Source: an uncultured Campylobacter sp. (GTDB lineage: Bacteria; Campylobacterota; Campylobacteria; Campylobacterales; Campylobacteraceae). From it: a DNA stretch of 64,000 nt. Each line of letters begins with the position of its first letter. Position 1 is the first letter of the stretch. Where the stretch lies: NCBI RefSeq assembly GCF_947255105.1, contig NZ_CAMYFP010000001.1:186001-250000 (forward strand), given 5' to 3'. Positions 1 through 10,149 of this stretch are shown one piece after another. The translations under genes and the position numbers were made by a program. The notes beneath the pieces are model-generated. The model saw only the letters and a list, made by a program, of their open reading frames with translations, did no database searches and was not told the DNA's origin.

Positions 1-1
1 G

Positions 2-415
2 CTAATCATAGCAGCTGGCGTGTTTGCTGAGGGATTTAAGGCACTTGGAATGATAGATGCTATTGTAAATTTAGCCAACACGCTTGGATTTGGCGGATTT
101 GGAATGTCAGTGCTTTTTGTTGTCATTACAACGCTTGTTACTATTGTTGCTGGCTCAAATGGCGCTAGTTTTTATCCACTTGTAGAGATGGTTCCAAGTA
201 TCGCAGGAAAATTAGGTGTTAGCTCGGTAATGCTTGTGCTTCCAATGCATCAAGCCTCTACAATCGCTCGTCCGCTTTCGCCTATTGCTGGGGTTGTTGT
301 GGCAATTGCTGGAATGCTTAAAGTAAATCCTTTTGCACTTGTAAAAAGGTGCAGCGTGCCTGCGATTTTGGGCTTGATAAGTCATCATATATTTGTATTT
401 TTACTAGCTTTATAA
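2..415 (+). CDS. dcuC: C4-dicarboxylate transporter, DcuC-type (3' part)
   Basis: C-terminal part of an inner-membrane carrier; the reading frame is open from base 2, so the gene begins before the window. The visible 137 codons hold several hydrophobic segments and the family-typical stretches GSNGASFYPLVEMVP and ARPLSPIAGVVVAIAG. DcuC-family proteins exchange or export succinate during anaerobic fumarate respiration, which fits a Campylobacter. A GTG at base 20 is internal and not the true start. It ends 10 bp before the peptidase gene. The exact substrate cannot be read from this fragment. Confidence 0.8.
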   Translation, partial: LIIAAGVFAEGFKALGMIDAIVNLANTLGFGGFGMSVLFVVITTLVTIVAGSNGASFYPLVEMVPSIAGKLGVSSVMLVLPMHQASTIARPLSPIAGVVVAIAGMLKVNPFALVKRCSVPAILGLISHHIFVFLLAL

Positions 416-425
416 AGGAAAAAAT

Positions 426-2201
426 ATGCAAAATTTACCACGTTGGCAATTTGACGATAGCTATGTCGATTTTGATAACGAAAAATTTAAGCTCTCTTTG
501 GAAAAGTTAAAAAGTATAGTTAATGAAATTGCAGCTGCAAAAAACTTAAATTTGTGCGAACTTATTGCACTTTATGAAGGTGGTTTTGACATCGCAAGTT
601 CGCTTCTTTCATTTTGTCGTTGCAAGTCAAGCGACAATACATTAGATGAAAGAGCGCTCATTTTTGAGGCAGAAATTTCAGCAAATTTATCAAAACTTAG
701 CCAAATTAAAGAGATGATATTTAAGAAAATGGACGCTTTGTCAAAAGATGATGAAATTTGGCAAAAAGATGAGGTAAAGAGGTGGGAATTTTTCTACAAA
801 GAGTATAAAAATAGCTGGATAAATCAGCTTCCAAGCAGCGAAAAATCTCTATACGAAAAGTTATCTAGTAGCAATTTTGTGCCATTATATGGGCTTTTTA
901 GACATTTAAACAATTTTTTACTTATAAAAACTAGCGATAAAAGTGGCGCTACTAACTCATACAATCTTTCAAAATGCGTTGGCATCTTAAAAGGTAGCAG
1001 CGATGAGGTTTTGCGAAAAAATATTTTTGATGAGCTAAAAAAACATTATGAAAAATTTGCTCCACTTTATACAGATTTGCTAAATTTGCTTCACGCTTTT
1101 AGGTTAAATCAGTTTCAAAGTGCTGGAATTGATTTGTATCGTGCAAGTTTTGAGCAAAATAGAGTTAGTCAAATGGCGGTAAATGCGATGTTTGAAGCTC
1201 TTAAAGATAGACTTGATGGCATTAGAGAGTGTGTAGGGCTTAGAGCAAAATATTTGGGTGGCAATAAGATGAGAGCTTGTGATTTGCTTGCTCCATCGCC
1301 ATTTAGCGAGAAAAGCTCCATTCCTTATGATGAGGCAATTAAACTTATTTGTGATGCTCTTGGCGAAGTTGGCAAGGAAATCCCGCAGTTTATTCATACA
1401 ATGCTAGAAAAACGTTGGATAGAAGCCGATGTTCGTGAAAACAAAGCAGGCGGGGCATTTTATATAAGATTTAATGAGTTTAAACAGCCACGAATCTTTT
1501 CTTCGTATTTAGGTACTTTTGCCCACTTTATCCAACAAGCCCACGAGCTAGGTCATGCGTGGCACTATTGGATTATGCGCGATATGCCGACATTGCAAAC
1601 GGAGTTTCCAATGAGCTTGGCAGAGAGTGCTAGCACATTTAATGAGGCAGTTTTGCGAAACTATCTTCTAAAAAATAGTAAAGATAGCGCCTTGAAATTT
1701 GATATTTTGTGGCAAGAGTTAAAAGCAGCGGCAAATTTTATGCTTCACATCTCTGTGCGATATGATTTTGAAATTTCTTTTATCGAGGCTAGAAAAAATG
1801 GCATTGTAACGCCACAGCAAATAGGTGAGATGTTAAAAAGTGCGTGGGAAAAATGGTATGGCGATTGCACTAGCGATTATGAGAGCTTTTTGCCATATTT
1901 TAAACTACATTTTTATAAAACAGATCAATATATTTACAACTATCCTTATACTATCGGCTATCTTATATCACAATTTCTAATCGCCAAATTTAGGCAAAAC
2001 TCTAGTGGTTTTATCGATATTTATAAGGCATTTTTGAGGGATTGCGGTTCAAATAGTGTTGATTTTGTGATAGAGAAACATTTTAAGAAAGACATAAAAC
2101 AAAAGGAGTTTTGGCTTGAATGTATCGACAATGCCTTACAATATGCAGATGAGTTTAAGAGGCTAAATTTTAGTGATTTAAATTTGGTTAAAAAAGCTTA
2201 A
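426..2201 (+). CDS. pepF: M3-family oligoendopeptidase (PepF-like)
   Basis: Cytoplasmic zinc oligopeptidase of 591 residues, a normal family length, with no signal peptide. The zinc-binding motif HELGH lies near residue 373, followed by HYW and a downstream Glu-rich segment (AESASTFNEAVL) that supplies the third ligand in thermolysin-like peptidases. Family members cut short peptides released by other proteases. The ATG follows AAAGGAAAA. It starts 10 bp after the dcuC-like gene and may be co-transcribed with it. The next gene has its own promoter. Confidence 0.9.
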   Translation: MQNLPRWQFDDSYVDFDNEKFKLSLEKLKSIVNEIAAAKNLNLCELIALYEGGFDIASSLLSFCRCKSSDNTLDERALIFEAEISANLSKLSQIKEMIFKKMDALSKDDEIWQKDEVKRWEFFYKEYKNSWINQLPSSEKSLYEKLSSSNFVPLYGLFRHLNNFLLIKTSDKSGATNSYNLSKCVGILKGSSDEVLRKNIFDELKKHYEKFAPLYTDLLNLLHAFRLNQFQSAGIDLYRASFEQNRVSQMAVNAMFEALKDRLDGIRECVGLRAKYLGGNKMRACDLLAPSPFSEKSSIPYDEAIKLICDALGEVGKEIPQFIHTMLEKRWIEADVRENKAGGAFYIRFNEFKQPRIFSSYLGTFAHFIQQAHELGHAWHYWIMRDMPTLQTEFPMSLAESASTFNEAVLRNYLLKNSKDSALKFDILWQELKAAANFMLHISVRYDFEISFIEARKNGIVTPQQIGEMLKSAWEKWYGDCTSDYESFLPYFKLHFYKTDQYIYNYPYTIGYLISQFLIAKFRQNSSGFIDIYKAFLRDCGSNSVDFVIEKHFKKDIKQKEFWLECIDNALQYADEFKRLNFSDLNLVKKA

Positions 2202-2209
2202 ATTTAAGC
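2196..2209 (+). terminator. Small palindrome at the end of pepF
   Basis: GCTTAAATTTAAGC is a perfect palindrome overlapping the pepF stop codon, followed by GATTTTG. It may form a weak terminator; the stem is short and AT-rich. Confidence 0.3.
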
Positions 2210-2291
2210 GATTTTGTCTGAATTTGAGCCTTAAATTTCTAAATTTCACTTTATGGTGGCTCTCTTAAAGCTAAATTTATTTAAACTTATA

Positions 2292-2297
2292 TATAAT
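2292..2297 (+). promoter_or_regulatory. -10 box for rplY-pth-lptF
   Basis: TATAAT 30 bases before the rplY start, in AT-rich sequence typical of Campylobacter sigma-70 promoters, where the -35 is weak. It probably drives rplY and the genes behind it. Confidence 0.6.
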
Positions 2298-2326
2298 GAC
2301 AGATTATTTTATTGTAAAGGAAAGAG

Positions 2327-2863
2327 ATGTTAGAAGGAATTGTTAGAGAGAGTATCGGCAAAAAAGCTGCAAAAGCTTTGAAAAGAGATGGTTATCTAAT
2401 AGCTAATATCTATGCAAAGGGAGTTGATAACGTCTATGCAGCTTTTAAAACAAATGAGTTTATCAAAGCTGTAAGAGCTAAAGAGACTCTTGCATTTGAT
2501 GTAAAGGTTGGAGATAGCGTTTATAAAGTGGTTGTTGAAGAGTATCAAAAGCACCCTGTCACAAACGAGCTAACTCACGTTGATTTACGTGTTGTTCATG
2601 ATGATGTTTTGGCAAGATATTTTGTGCCAATTACTATAACAGGAAGCGCTATCGGACTAAAAAATAGAGGAATTTTAGTTCAATCCAAAAGAAGACTACC
2701 AGTTCAATGCAAAGGAAAAGATCTTCCAAATGAGTTTGTGCTAGATGTAACAAATCTTGATGTTGCAGACTCTTTGTTGGTTAGAGATGTAGAGGTTCCA
2801 AAAGGTGTAAAACTACTTGACAAACCAGATGTTGCCTTAGTCGGGGTTCTTACAGCCAAATAG
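2327..2863 (+). CDS. rplY: 50S ribosomal protein L25 / Ctc family
   Basis: 178-residue 5S rRNA-binding protein of the long (Ctc/TL5-like) form: an L25 domain over roughly the first 90 residues (starting [16 protein letters not shown]), then a C-terminal beta domain ending ALVGVLTAK. The short E. coli form lacks the second domain. The ATG follows AAAGGAAAGAG. The pth gene starts 9 bases after its stop, the same rplY-pth pair found widely in bacteria. Confidence 0.93.
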   Translation: MLEGIVRESIGKKAAKALKRDGYLIANIYAKGVDNVYAAFKTNEFIKAVRAKETLAFDVKVGDSVYKVVVEEYQKHPVTNELTHVDLRVVHDDVLARYFVPITITGSAIGLKNRGILVQSKRRLPVQCKGKDLPNEFVLDVTNLDVADSLLVRDVEVPKGVKLLDKPDVALVGVLTAK

Positions 2864-2872
2864 GAATTTTTG

Positions 2873-3445
2873 ATGATATTAGTTGCAGGTCTTGGCAATC
2901 CAGGACCTAACTATATAAACACAAGGCACAACATTGGCTTTATGCTAATTGATGAGCTCTTAAAAGAGGGCGATTTTGCCTTCGTTGGCTCATCTAAATT
3001 TAAAGGAGAGCTCTACAAAAAGGGCACGACCTTGCTTTTAAAACCACTTACTTTTATGAATCTAAGCGGACTTTCACTCTATGAGGCAGTTAAGTTTTAC
3101 AAACCAGAGAGAGTTGTTGTAGTGCATGATGACCTAGATCTTAACTTTGGCGCTATAAGATTTAAATTTGGCGGAAGCAACGCAGGACACAACGGGCTCA
3201 AATCAATAGATGAGATGATAGGAGCTGATTATGAAAGAGTGCGACTTGGCATCTCAAAACCACTTTTAAAACAGTCAGTTTCAAACTATGTCTTGGGTAC
3301 TTTTAACGAGCAAGAGAGAGGTCACTTAGGGGAGTTTTTGACTGCTGCAAAAAATGGAGTAAAGGAGCTTATTAAAAGCGATTTAAAGAGTGCTTCTAAC
3401 AAATGGACTATAAAAAAAGGCTTTAGCAGTGAGACTTTATGCTAG
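2873..3445 (+). CDS. pth: Peptidyl-tRNA hydrolase
   Basis: Releases peptides from peptidyl-tRNA that falls off the ribosome. 190 residues, usual length. Visible motifs are the N-terminal GLGNPG, the catalytic His context NTRHNIGF, VVVHDDLDL and the substrate-contact region GGSNAGHNGLKS. I chose the ATG at 2873; an in-frame TTG directly before it (2870) is less likely. The 3' end overlaps the next gene by 17 bases, so the two are probably translationally coupled. Confidence 0.96.
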   Translation: MILVAGLGNPGPNYINTRHNIGFMLIDELLKEGDFAFVGSSKFKGELYKKGTTLLLKPLTFMNLSGLSLYEAVKFYKPERVVVVHDDLDLNFGAIRFKFGGSNAGHNGLKSIDEMIGADYERVRLGISKPLLKQSVSNYVLGTFNEQERGHLGEFLTAAKNGVKELIKSDLKSASNKWTIKKGFSSETLC

Positions 3446-4490
3446 ATATATAGCCTATCTCTACATTAAATTTTTTTTTATAGTTTTTTTATCATTGGAG
3501 TTTTTTTACGTAGGAATTGATCTTTTAACCAACCTAAACAAGCTTCCACAAGGCGCCAACACAAAGGTGCTATACATCATTTTTACAGCGCTTGATGCGA
3601 TAAACTATACCTTGACTATCAGCCTTATTTTGGCCTTGATAATAGTCAAATTTAATATGATTAGAAATAACGAATTGGTAAGCTTCTATGCGCTTGGAGT
3701 TGATAAAAATAGCGTAATATTGCCCCCTTTTTTAACGGCACTTGTTATCACGCTTTTTTACATAGCTCTCAATCAGACAAATTTCGCCTATGCTAGAGAA
3801 TATCAAAAAAATGTTACAAACCTAAATATATTCTCAAAGCCATCAAGCTCTTTGCTTTTGAAATATCAAGATGACTACATCTACATAGGTAGGCTAGATC
3901 CTAGCAAGAAACATGTCTCAAATATAAAGATTTTTAGCAAACTAGATGGAAATATAAGCTCTCTTAAGGAGGCAAAAGCTGGCTTTTATGATGGAGAAAA
4001 GTGGCATTTAAAAGAGTTAAAAGAGATTAGTTTTAACAAAAATTTAGAGCTTGGCAAAGATGGATATGAGGTGATAAAGCAAGAGCAAGCAGCCACGCTA
4101 AGTGATTTTGATCCAAAGATAATCGGACAATTTGCTAGATCTGTAAATAACTACTCAATAAAAGACGCTCTAAAAGTAATTGCCACTTTTGACAAAGAGG
4201 GAGTAAATGTAAGGTCAATAAAAGCAGTGCTTTATAACCTCATATTTTTTCCATTATTTGCCCCATTTATGGTGCTAATCCTCTACTATTTTTTGCCAGT
4301 AACGGGCCGCTTTTTTAACTTGGCAATTGTTAGTTTTCTCTTTGTTTTGGTTGCCTTGCTACTTTGGGGAGTACTTTTCTTGCTTGCTAGATTTGCCTTT
4401 AATGGAGTGATCTATCCAGAAGTTGGCATAATAGCTCCTATTGTCTTGCTTGGTGGATATGGAGGATATCTTTATGTTAAAAATATTTAA
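3429..4490 (+). CDS. lptF: LptF/LptG-family permease (YjgP/YjgQ)
   Basis: 353-residue inner-membrane protein of the lipopolysaccharide-export ABC permease family. Three hydrophobic segments lie within the first ~120 residues, a soluble periplasmic domain spans ~120-260, and three more membrane segments end the protein: the LptF/G layout. It would pair with LptB/LptC to lift LPS or LOS off the inner membrane. The start is GTG inside the end of pth. Whether it is the F or G paralogue cannot be settled by eye; the symbol follows its usual label at this position beside pth. Confidence 0.8.
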   Translation: MRLYARYIAYLYIKFFFIVFLSLEFFYVGIDLLTNLNKLPQGANTKVLYIIFTALDAINYTLTISLILALIIVKFNMIRNNELVSFYALGVDKNSVILPPFLTALVITLFYIALNQTNFAYAREYQKNVTNLNIFSKPSSSLLLKYQDDYIYIGRLDPSKKHVSNIKIFSKLDGNISSLKEAKAGFYDGEKWHLKELKEISFNKNLELGKDGYEVIKQEQAATLSDFDPKIIGQFARSVNNYSIKDALKVIATFDKEGVNVRSIKAVLYNLIFFPLFAPFMVLILYYFLPVTGRFFNLAIVSFLFVLVALLLWGVLFLLARFAFNGVIYPEVGIIAPIVLLGGYGGYLYVKNI

Positions 4491-4507
4491 ATTTATTAAG
4501 GACAAAA

Positions 4508-5728
4508 ATGGATTATAAAAAACTTGCTTCAAAGTATGAAACACCGCTCTATATCTATGATATAGATGAGATAAAGAGTAGATATCTAAAGATAAAAGAG
4601 CAGTTTTTTGCAAGAAAATCGCTTATCTGTTTTGCGCTTAAAGCAAACTCAAATTTAACCGTTTTAAAAGAGCTTGCAATGAGTGGCGCAGGTTTTGACT
4701 GTGTTAGTTTAAATGAGATAAAAAGGGCGCTTTTGGTTGGTGCAAAACCTTATAAGATCATCTTTTCAGGCGTTGGAAAGAGCGATTTTGAGATAAAAGA
4801 GGCGCTTAAGGCTAAGATACTTATGATAAATGTAGAGAGTTTTGCAGAGCTTAAAAGAGTTGAAGTGGTTGCAAAAGAGCTTGGAGTTGTTGCAAATATG
4901 AGTGTTAGAGTCAATCCAAACATAGATGCCAAAACTCATCCCTACATCACAACCGGACTTAGCAAGGATAAATTTGGAGTCTCTATAGAGAGCGCAAAAG
5001 AACTCTATATCTATGCTAAAAAGAGCGATTATCTAAACCCAATTGGTATCCATTTTCATATAGGTAGCCAAATCCTAGATACTACACCGATAATAGATGC
5101 TGCAAAAGTTGTCTCAAATTTGGTAAGTAGTCTAAAAAGTATCGATATAGAGCTTAAGTTTTTTGATGTTGGTGGTGGGCTTGGAGTTAGATATAAAGAT
5201 GAGGTTGAGCCAGATCTCTACTCTTATGCGCAAGGAATTTTAGCAGCGCTTAATGGCAAGGATATTACAATTGTTGCAGAGATTGGTCGCTATATCTGCG
5301 CAAATGCGGGAGTTTTTCTTACAAAGGTTTTGTATGAGAAACAAAACGAACAGAAGAGGTTTGTCATAGTTGATGGAGCGATGAATGACCTTATCCGCCC
5401 TAGTCTTTATGGTGCATATCACAAGATTGAGTCACTAAAAGGCGGCGATAGCTCTTTGTGCGATGTTGTTGGTCCAATTTGTGAAAGTGGCGATTTTTTG
5501 GGCAAAGATATAGAGTTGTCACATCTTAATGGCGGCGACTTGCTTTTGGTAAAGGGTGCGGGCGCTTATGGATTTACAATGAGTAGCAACTACAACTCAA
5601 GAGCTAGAGTGGCTGAAGTTGGTATAAAAGACGGCAAAGACTTTTTGATTAGGAAAAGAGAGAGTTTTGATGACCTGATTAAAAATGAGCTTTGTTGTTT
5701 GGAGGGAGGCTGTTTTGAAAAACATTGA
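4508..5728 (+). CDS. lysA: Diaminopimelate decarboxylase
   Basis: PLP enzyme for the last step of lysine synthesis (meso-diaminopimelate to lysine). 406 residues, standard length. The PLP-lysine context FALKANSN is near residue 45; HFHIGSQ and the glycine-rich phosphate-binding FDVGGGLGV follow; the C-terminal barrel has the active-site CESGDF and the tyrosine-containing AGAYGFTMSSNYN. It starts 17 bases after lptF behind AAGGAC. Its 3' end overlaps the pheA start. Confidence 0.97.
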   Translation: MDYKKLASKYETPLYIYDIDEIKSRYLKIKEQFFARKSLICFALKANSNLTVLKELAMSGAGFDCVSLNEIKRALLVGAKPYKIIFSGVGKSDFEIKEALKAKILMINVESFAELKRVEVVAKELGVVANMSVRVNPNIDAKTHPYITTGLSKDKFGVSIESAKELYIYAKKSDYLNPIGIHFHIGSQILDTTPIIDAAKVVSNLVSSLKSIDIELKFFDVGGGLGVRYKDEVEPDLYSYAQGILAALNGKDITIVAEIGRYICANAGVFLTKVLYEKQNEQKRFVIVDGAMNDLIRPSLYGAYHKIESLKGGDSSLCDVVGPICESGDFLGKDIELSHLNGGDLLLVKGAGAYGFTMSSNYNSRARVAEVGIKDGKDFLIRKRESFDDLIKNELCCLEGGCFEKH

Positions 5729-6791
5729 CGACTTAAGAGGCGGAATTGATAAGATTGATGCTGATATTTTGCAACTCTTAAAGGAGCGTATGGTCTATGT
5801 AAAGAGCATTGGCGAGCTAAAGCAGTCAAGCAACAGCACCATTTATAGACCAGAAAGAGAGAGGGCCATTATCAACCGCTTGGTTGAGCTTGGACTTGGA
5901 GATCTCAACAAAAAGGCTATTGAGGCGATTTTTTTTGAGATATTTTCAGTCTCTAGAAATTTAGAAAAGCCACAAAAAGTAGCGTTTCTAGGACCTCTTG
6001 GAACATATACTCATCAGGCTGCAAGAGCTAGATTTGGCGCTATTAGCTCATATAGTCCGCTAGCAACTATTGAAGCTGTTTTTAAAGAGATTGAAAATGG
6101 CGAGGCAAAATATGGCGTAGTCCCCATAGAAAACAATACCGAAGGTGCCGTTGGCGCGACACTTGACTCACTTGGCAAATATGACAATGTAAAGATAGTG
6201 GCTGAAATTTATATGGATATTCACCACTCATTTGTTAGCAGATATGAAAATATCAACGATATAAAAAAGATCTACTCTCATCCGCAAGGCTACAACCAGT
6301 GCTTGAATTTTTTAGAAGATCACGGACTTAGTGAGATTGAGTTTATCCCTACCAAATCAACTGCACTTGCAGCCAAAATGGCGGCTAAGATAGACAATAG
6401 CGCTGCAATTTGCTCTCAAATAGCAGCCAAGCTTTACAATGTTCCTATAATGTTTGAGACTATTGAGGACAACAGTGCAAATAAAACGCGCTTTTTTGTG
6501 CTAAGTGACTTTAAAAATAGCCTAAGTCAAAATAGCAAAACAACCATACTTGCCAAAACAGACCATAGGCCAGGCGGTTTGGTGGAGCTTCTTTTGATGT
6601 TTAGAAATGAGAATATAAACTTAACCAAACTTGAGAGCAGGCCGATAAAAAATAGGGAATTTAAGACAAATTTTTATATAGATTTTGAGGGACATATTGA
6701 TGATGAGCATGTAAAAAGAGTGCTTGATCTTGCCCAAAGAAGTGGCCATGATATAAAGTGGCTTGGAAGCTATCTAAATGGAGAGAAGTGA
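5715..6791 (+). CDS. pheA: Bifunctional chorismate mutase / prephenate dehydratase
   Basis: Makes phenylpyruvate from chorismate in phenylalanine synthesis. Residues ~1-85 are an AroQ-type chorismate mutase (helical, [19 protein letters not shown]); ~90-265 the prephenate dehydratase ([13 protein letters not shown], and [10 protein letters not shown] with the catalytic Thr-Arg-Phe); ~280-355 an ACT domain ([26 protein letters not shown]), where phenylalanine feedback is expected. I chose the TTG start at 5715, seven bases after an AGGGAGG ribosome site; a longer frame opens at 5685. The N-terminus lies inside lysA and the stop overlaps hisC (TGATG), so coupling is likely. Confidence 0.95.
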   Translation: MKNIDDLRGGIDKIDADILQLLKERMVYVKSIGELKQSSNSTIYRPERERAIINRLVELGLGDLNKKAIEAIFFEIFSVSRNLEKPQKVAFLGPLGTYTHQAARARFGAISSYSPLATIEAVFKEIENGEAKYGVVPIENNTEGAVGATLDSLGKYDNVKIVAEIYMDIHHSFVSRYENINDIKKIYSHPQGYNQCLNFLEDHGLSEIEFIPTKSTALAAKMAAKIDNSAAICSQIAAKLYNVPIMFETIEDNSANKTRFFVLSDFKNSLSQNSKTTILAKTDHRPGGLVELLLMFRNENINLTKLESRPIKNREFKTNFYIDFEGHIDDEHVKRVLDLAQRSGHDIKWLGSYLNGEK

Positions 6792-7882
6792 TGAAATTTA
6801 ATGAGACATTAGACAAAATAAAGACATATGAAGCGGGCAAACCAATAGAACTAGTAGTAAAAGAGTTTGGCATAAAAAAAGATGAGATAATAAAACTTGC
6901 AAGTAACGAAAACCCTTATGGTGCCGGTAAAAAAGCGATAAAAGCCATCAAAAAAGGGGCCAAATTTGCAAGTCTTTATCCAGATGATAGTATGAGCGAG
7001 TTAAAAGCGGCATTGGCTAAAAAGTATGAGCTCGAATTAAAAAACATCATCATAGGACAGGGAAGCGATGAGATTATTGAGTTTTGTGTCCATGCAAAGG
7101 CGAACAGGCACAAAGGTATTTTAACCGCTGGTGTAACTTTTGCGATGTATGAAATTTACGCCAAGCAAATAGGTGCAAAAGTCTTTAAAACAGAGTCAAA
7201 AGAGCATGACTTAGATGAGTTTTTACAAATTTACAAAGAGAAAAAAGAGGAGATTGCAATTATCTTTTTATGCATTCCAAACAACCCGCTTGGCGAATGC
7301 GTCCGCACAAAAGAGCTTTATGATTTTTTGGATAAGATAGATGATGAGACCTTGGTTGTCATAGATGGCGCTTATAATGAGTTTGCAAGCTACAAAGACA
7401 AAAACAGAGCGCTCTGTCCAAAAGAGCTCATTAGCAAATATCCAAACACCATCTATCTTGGAACATTTTCCAAGCTTTATGGACTTGGTGGCATGAGGAT
7501 AGGTTACGCGCTTAGCAAAGAGGAGATTATCTCAACTCTTATGAAAGTAAGAGCGCCATTTAATGTGACAACTCTTAGTCTAATCGCAGCAACAGCGGCG
7601 CTACAAGACAAAAAGCAGAGCAAAAAGACTCTTAAAAATAATCTCAAAGAGATGAAAAGATATGAAGAGTTTGCCATAAAAAAGGGGCTTAAATTTACAG
7701 ATAGCTACACCAACTTTATAACTTTTTATCACAAAAACTCAAGCAACATTTGCAACGAGCTTTTAAAAAGTGGAGTGATATTAAGAGATCTAAAGAGTTA
7801 TGGGCTTGATGCTTTTAGGATAACGATAGGGACAAAGAGCCAAAATGATAGAGTTTTGGGACTTTTAGATGAGCTACTTTAG
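6791..7882 (+). CDS. hisC: Histidinol-phosphate aminotransferase
   Basis: PLP aminotransferase (fold type I), 363 residues. Motifs: LASNENPYG near residue 35, IPNNPLG, DGAYNEF, and the PLP-lysine region [16 protein letters not shown]. It acts in histidine synthesis; in organisms with this gene beside pheA it may also transaminate aromatic keto acids. The ATG at 6791 overlaps the pheA stop. In C. jejuni, fliF-fliG-fliH lie between hisC and dxs; here only 53 bases separate hisC from dxs. Confidence 0.95.
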   Translation: MKFNETLDKIKTYEAGKPIELVVKEFGIKKDEIIKLASNENPYGAGKKAIKAIKKGAKFASLYPDDSMSELKAALAKKYELELKNIIIGQGSDEIIEFCVHAKANRHKGILTAGVTFAMYEIYAKQIGAKVFKTESKEHDLDEFLQIYKEKKEEIAIIFLCIPNNPLGECVRTKELYDFLDKIDDETLVVIDGAYNEFASYKDKNRALCPKELISKYPNTIYLGTFSKLYGLGGMRIGYALSKEEIISTLMKVRAPFNVTTLSLIAATAALQDKKQSKKTLKNNLKEMKRYEEFAIKKGLKFTDSYTNFITFYHKNSSNICNELLKSGVILRDLKSYGLDAFRITIGTKSQNDRVLGLLDELL

Positions 7883-7935
7883 GTTTAAATTTATATTAGT
7901 TTGATAGTATTTAGATTATTTAAAAAGAGTAGAAA

Positions 7936-9759
7936 GTGGATATAAAAGGCAAAAACATAGAAGAGCTAAAAGAGCTTTGTCAAGAGATTAGAGAGCGTAT
8001 TTTAGAAGTTGTTAGCAAAAACGGCGGTCATCTTAGTTCAAATATAGGAGCTGTCGAGTTAATAGTTGCTATGCACTATGTTTTTGATGTAAAAAAAGAT
8101 CCATTTATCTTTGATGTAAGTCACCAAAGTTATGCACACAAGCTCTTAAGCGGTCGTTGGGATAGCTTTAGCTCACTTAGAAAATTTGGCGGAATTAGTG
8201 GCTATACCAAACCAAGCGAGAGCGAGTATGATTACTTTATAGCTGGACATAGCTCAACTTCCATCTCTTTGGCAGTTGGAGCTGCAAAAGCCATCAAGCT
8301 AAAAAACGAAGATAGGCTTCCAGTAGTTTTGATAGGCGATGGTTCGATGAGTGCAGGTCTTGCATATGAGGCGTTAAATGAGCTAGGCGATAGAAAATAT
8401 CCCTGTGTTATCATCCTAAATGACAATGAAATGTCCATCTCAAAGCCAATAGGCGCACTTAGCAAGTATCTTTCCAAAGCGATGGCAAGTAAAGGCTATC
8501 AGAGCTTTAAAAAAGGTGTTAGTGGCTTTTTGGAAAAGCTACCAGCAAGTGCTAGCTATATGGCTAAAAGAGTTGAAGGGAGTTTTAAGCTCATAATTCC
8601 AGGGATGCTTTTTGAAGAGTTAGGACTTGAGTATATAGGTCCTGTCAATGGTCACAATATCAAAGAGCTTATAGAGACCTTCCAGATAGCAAAGCAGATA
8701 AAAAAGCCAGTTTTGATACATGCTCAAACTCTCAAAGGCAAAGGCTATGAAAAGGCGGAGGGCTATCTTGCCAATTGGCATGGAGTTGGACCATTTGATT
8801 TGCAAAGTGGCAAATTTGTTAAAAAGTCAGACAAACCAAGTGCGACAGCGATATTTTCTACAAAGCTTTTGGAGCTAGCGCAAAGATATGACAATATCGT
8901 AGGCGTTACAGCAGCTATGCCAACGGGAACGGGACTTGACAAGCTTATAGAGAAATTTCCAGATAGATTTTGGGATGTTGCCATTGCAGAGCAACACGCA
9001 GTAACTTCAATGGCTGCTATGGCAAAAGAGGGCTTTAAGCCCTATATTGCGATTTACTCTACATTTTTGCAAAGAGCCTATGACCAAGTTATTCATGATT
9101 GTGCCATTATGAGTTTGCCAGTTGTCTTTTGTATGGATAGAGGCGGAATTGTTGGCGAGGATGGCGAGACACATGAGGGAGTTTTTGATATAAGCTTTCT
9201 AAATGCCATACCAAATTTAACTCTTATTGCACCAAGAGATAGGAAAACTTTTGAGGCGATGTTGGAGCTTGCTTATAAATTTGACAAACCTTTGGCTATT
9301 AGATATCCAAGAGGTAGCTTTGTGCTTGAAAATGAGTTTAGTAAAGTAGAGTTAAAAACTACCATGCTTGAAGATAACAGCTCAGATATCACTTTTATAG
9401 GCTATGGCAACAGCGTAGGCGAGGCATATCTTGTAAAAGAGCTTTTAAAAGCTGACAATATAGTTCCAAATTTGGTAGATTTGGTCTTTGCAAAGCCGCT
9501 AGATAAAGAGTTTCTTATAAATTTAGCCAAAAAAAGCAAAAGATGGTTTATCTTTAGTGAGTCGGTTAAAAAGGGCGGTATAGGCGAGATTCTTAGTGGA
9601 TTTTTGCAAGAGAGTAACATAATTGACGTTTCTATTGTAAGTTTTGAGATAGAGGATATTTTTATACCGCATGGCGATACAAAAGAGGTCAAAAAATATC
9701 TAAATATCGATATCCAAAGTATGAAAGAAAGAGTTAAGCAATGCTTACAAAGCTCCTAA
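7936..9759 (+). CDS. dxs: 1-deoxy-D-xylulose-5-phosphate synthase
   Basis: Thiamine-diphosphate enzyme joining pyruvate and glyceraldehyde-3-phosphate, the first step of the MEP isoprenoid pathway. 607 residues, normal size. The ThDP/Mg motif GDGSMSAGLAYEALN is near residue 136. The transketolase pyrimidine-binding domain contains AIAEQHAVTSMAAMA (catalytic Glu) and MDRGGIVGEDGETHEG. GTG start at 7936; the upstream AGAAA is a weak ribosome site. Its last 19 bases overlap perR. Confidence 0.96.
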   Translation: MDIKGKNIEELKELCQEIRERILEVVSKNGGHLSSNIGAVELIVAMHYVFDVKKDPFIFDVSHQSYAHKLLSGRWDSFSSLRKFGGISGYTKPSESEYDYFIAGHSSTSISLAVGAAKAIKLKNEDRLPVVLIGDGSMSAGLAYEALNELGDRKYPCVIILNDNEMSISKPIGALSKYLSKAMASKGYQSFKKGVSGFLEKLPASASYMAKRVEGSFKLIIPGMLFEELGLEYIGPVNGHNIKELIETFQIAKQIKKPVLIHAQTLKGKGYEKAEGYLANWHGVGPFDLQSGKFVKKSDKPSATAIFSTKLLELAQRYDNIVGVTAAMPTGTGLDKLIEKFPDRFWDVAIAEQHAVTSMAAMAKEGFKPYIAIYSTFLQRAYDQVIHDCAIMSLPVVFCMDRGGIVGEDGETHEGVFDISFLNAIPNLTLIAPRDRKTFEAMLELAYKFDKPLAIRYPRGSFVLENEFSKVELKTTMLEDNSSDITFIGYGNSVGEAYLVKELLKADNIVPNLVDLVFAKPLDKEFLINLAKKSKRWFIFSESVKKGGIGEILSGFLQESNIIDVSIVSFEIEDIFIPHGDTKEVKKYLNIDIQSMKERVKQCLQSS

Positions 9760-10148
9760 AACAAAGCGGTCTTAAGGCGACAAAGCAACGACTTTTTATA
9801 CTTGAAGAGTTGCTGCTTCACACTCATCCTACTATTGATGATCTCTATGCCAAAATCAAACAAAAAGAGCCAAAACTCTCACTTGCAACGCTTTATAAAA
9901 ATTTAAATCTTCTTATAGAAAAAGATATTGTAACAAAGATAGAGATTAAAAATGAAAAGTCCAGATTTGATATATTTGATAAGCCGCATATCCACTCAGT
10001 TTGTAGCAATTGCAAAGAGATTGTAGATCTAGACGATGAGCTTTTGGATTTGTGCAAAGAAAAGATTGAAGAGAGACTAAACGAAAAGGTAGAGAGGTTG
10101 CATGTAGTTTTATCTACAGCTTCTTGTAAAAAGTGTAAAGAGGGCTAA
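9741..10148 (+). CDS. perR: Fur-family peroxide regulator PerR
   Basis: 135-residue metal-dependent repressor. Residues 1-80 form a winged helix (LKATKQRLFILEEL, LSLATLYKNLNLLIE). The dimerisation half carries the KPHIH ligand cluster (His83, His85) and two structural-zinc CxxC pairs at Cys88/91 and Cys129/132. The Fur-family assignment is direct. I prefer PerR because C. jejuni has perR at this place, between dxs and the gene before ubiE. Its expected targets include ahpC, found at 21 kb. It overlaps dxs by 19 bases. Confidence 0.82.
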   Translation: MLTKLLKQSGLKATKQRLFILEELLLHTHPTIDDLYAKIKQKEPKLSLATLYKNLNLLIEKDIVTKIEIKNEKSRFDIFDKPHIHSVCSNCKEIVDLDDELLDLCKEKIEERLNEKVERLHVVLSTASCKKCKEG

Positions 10149-10149
10149 A

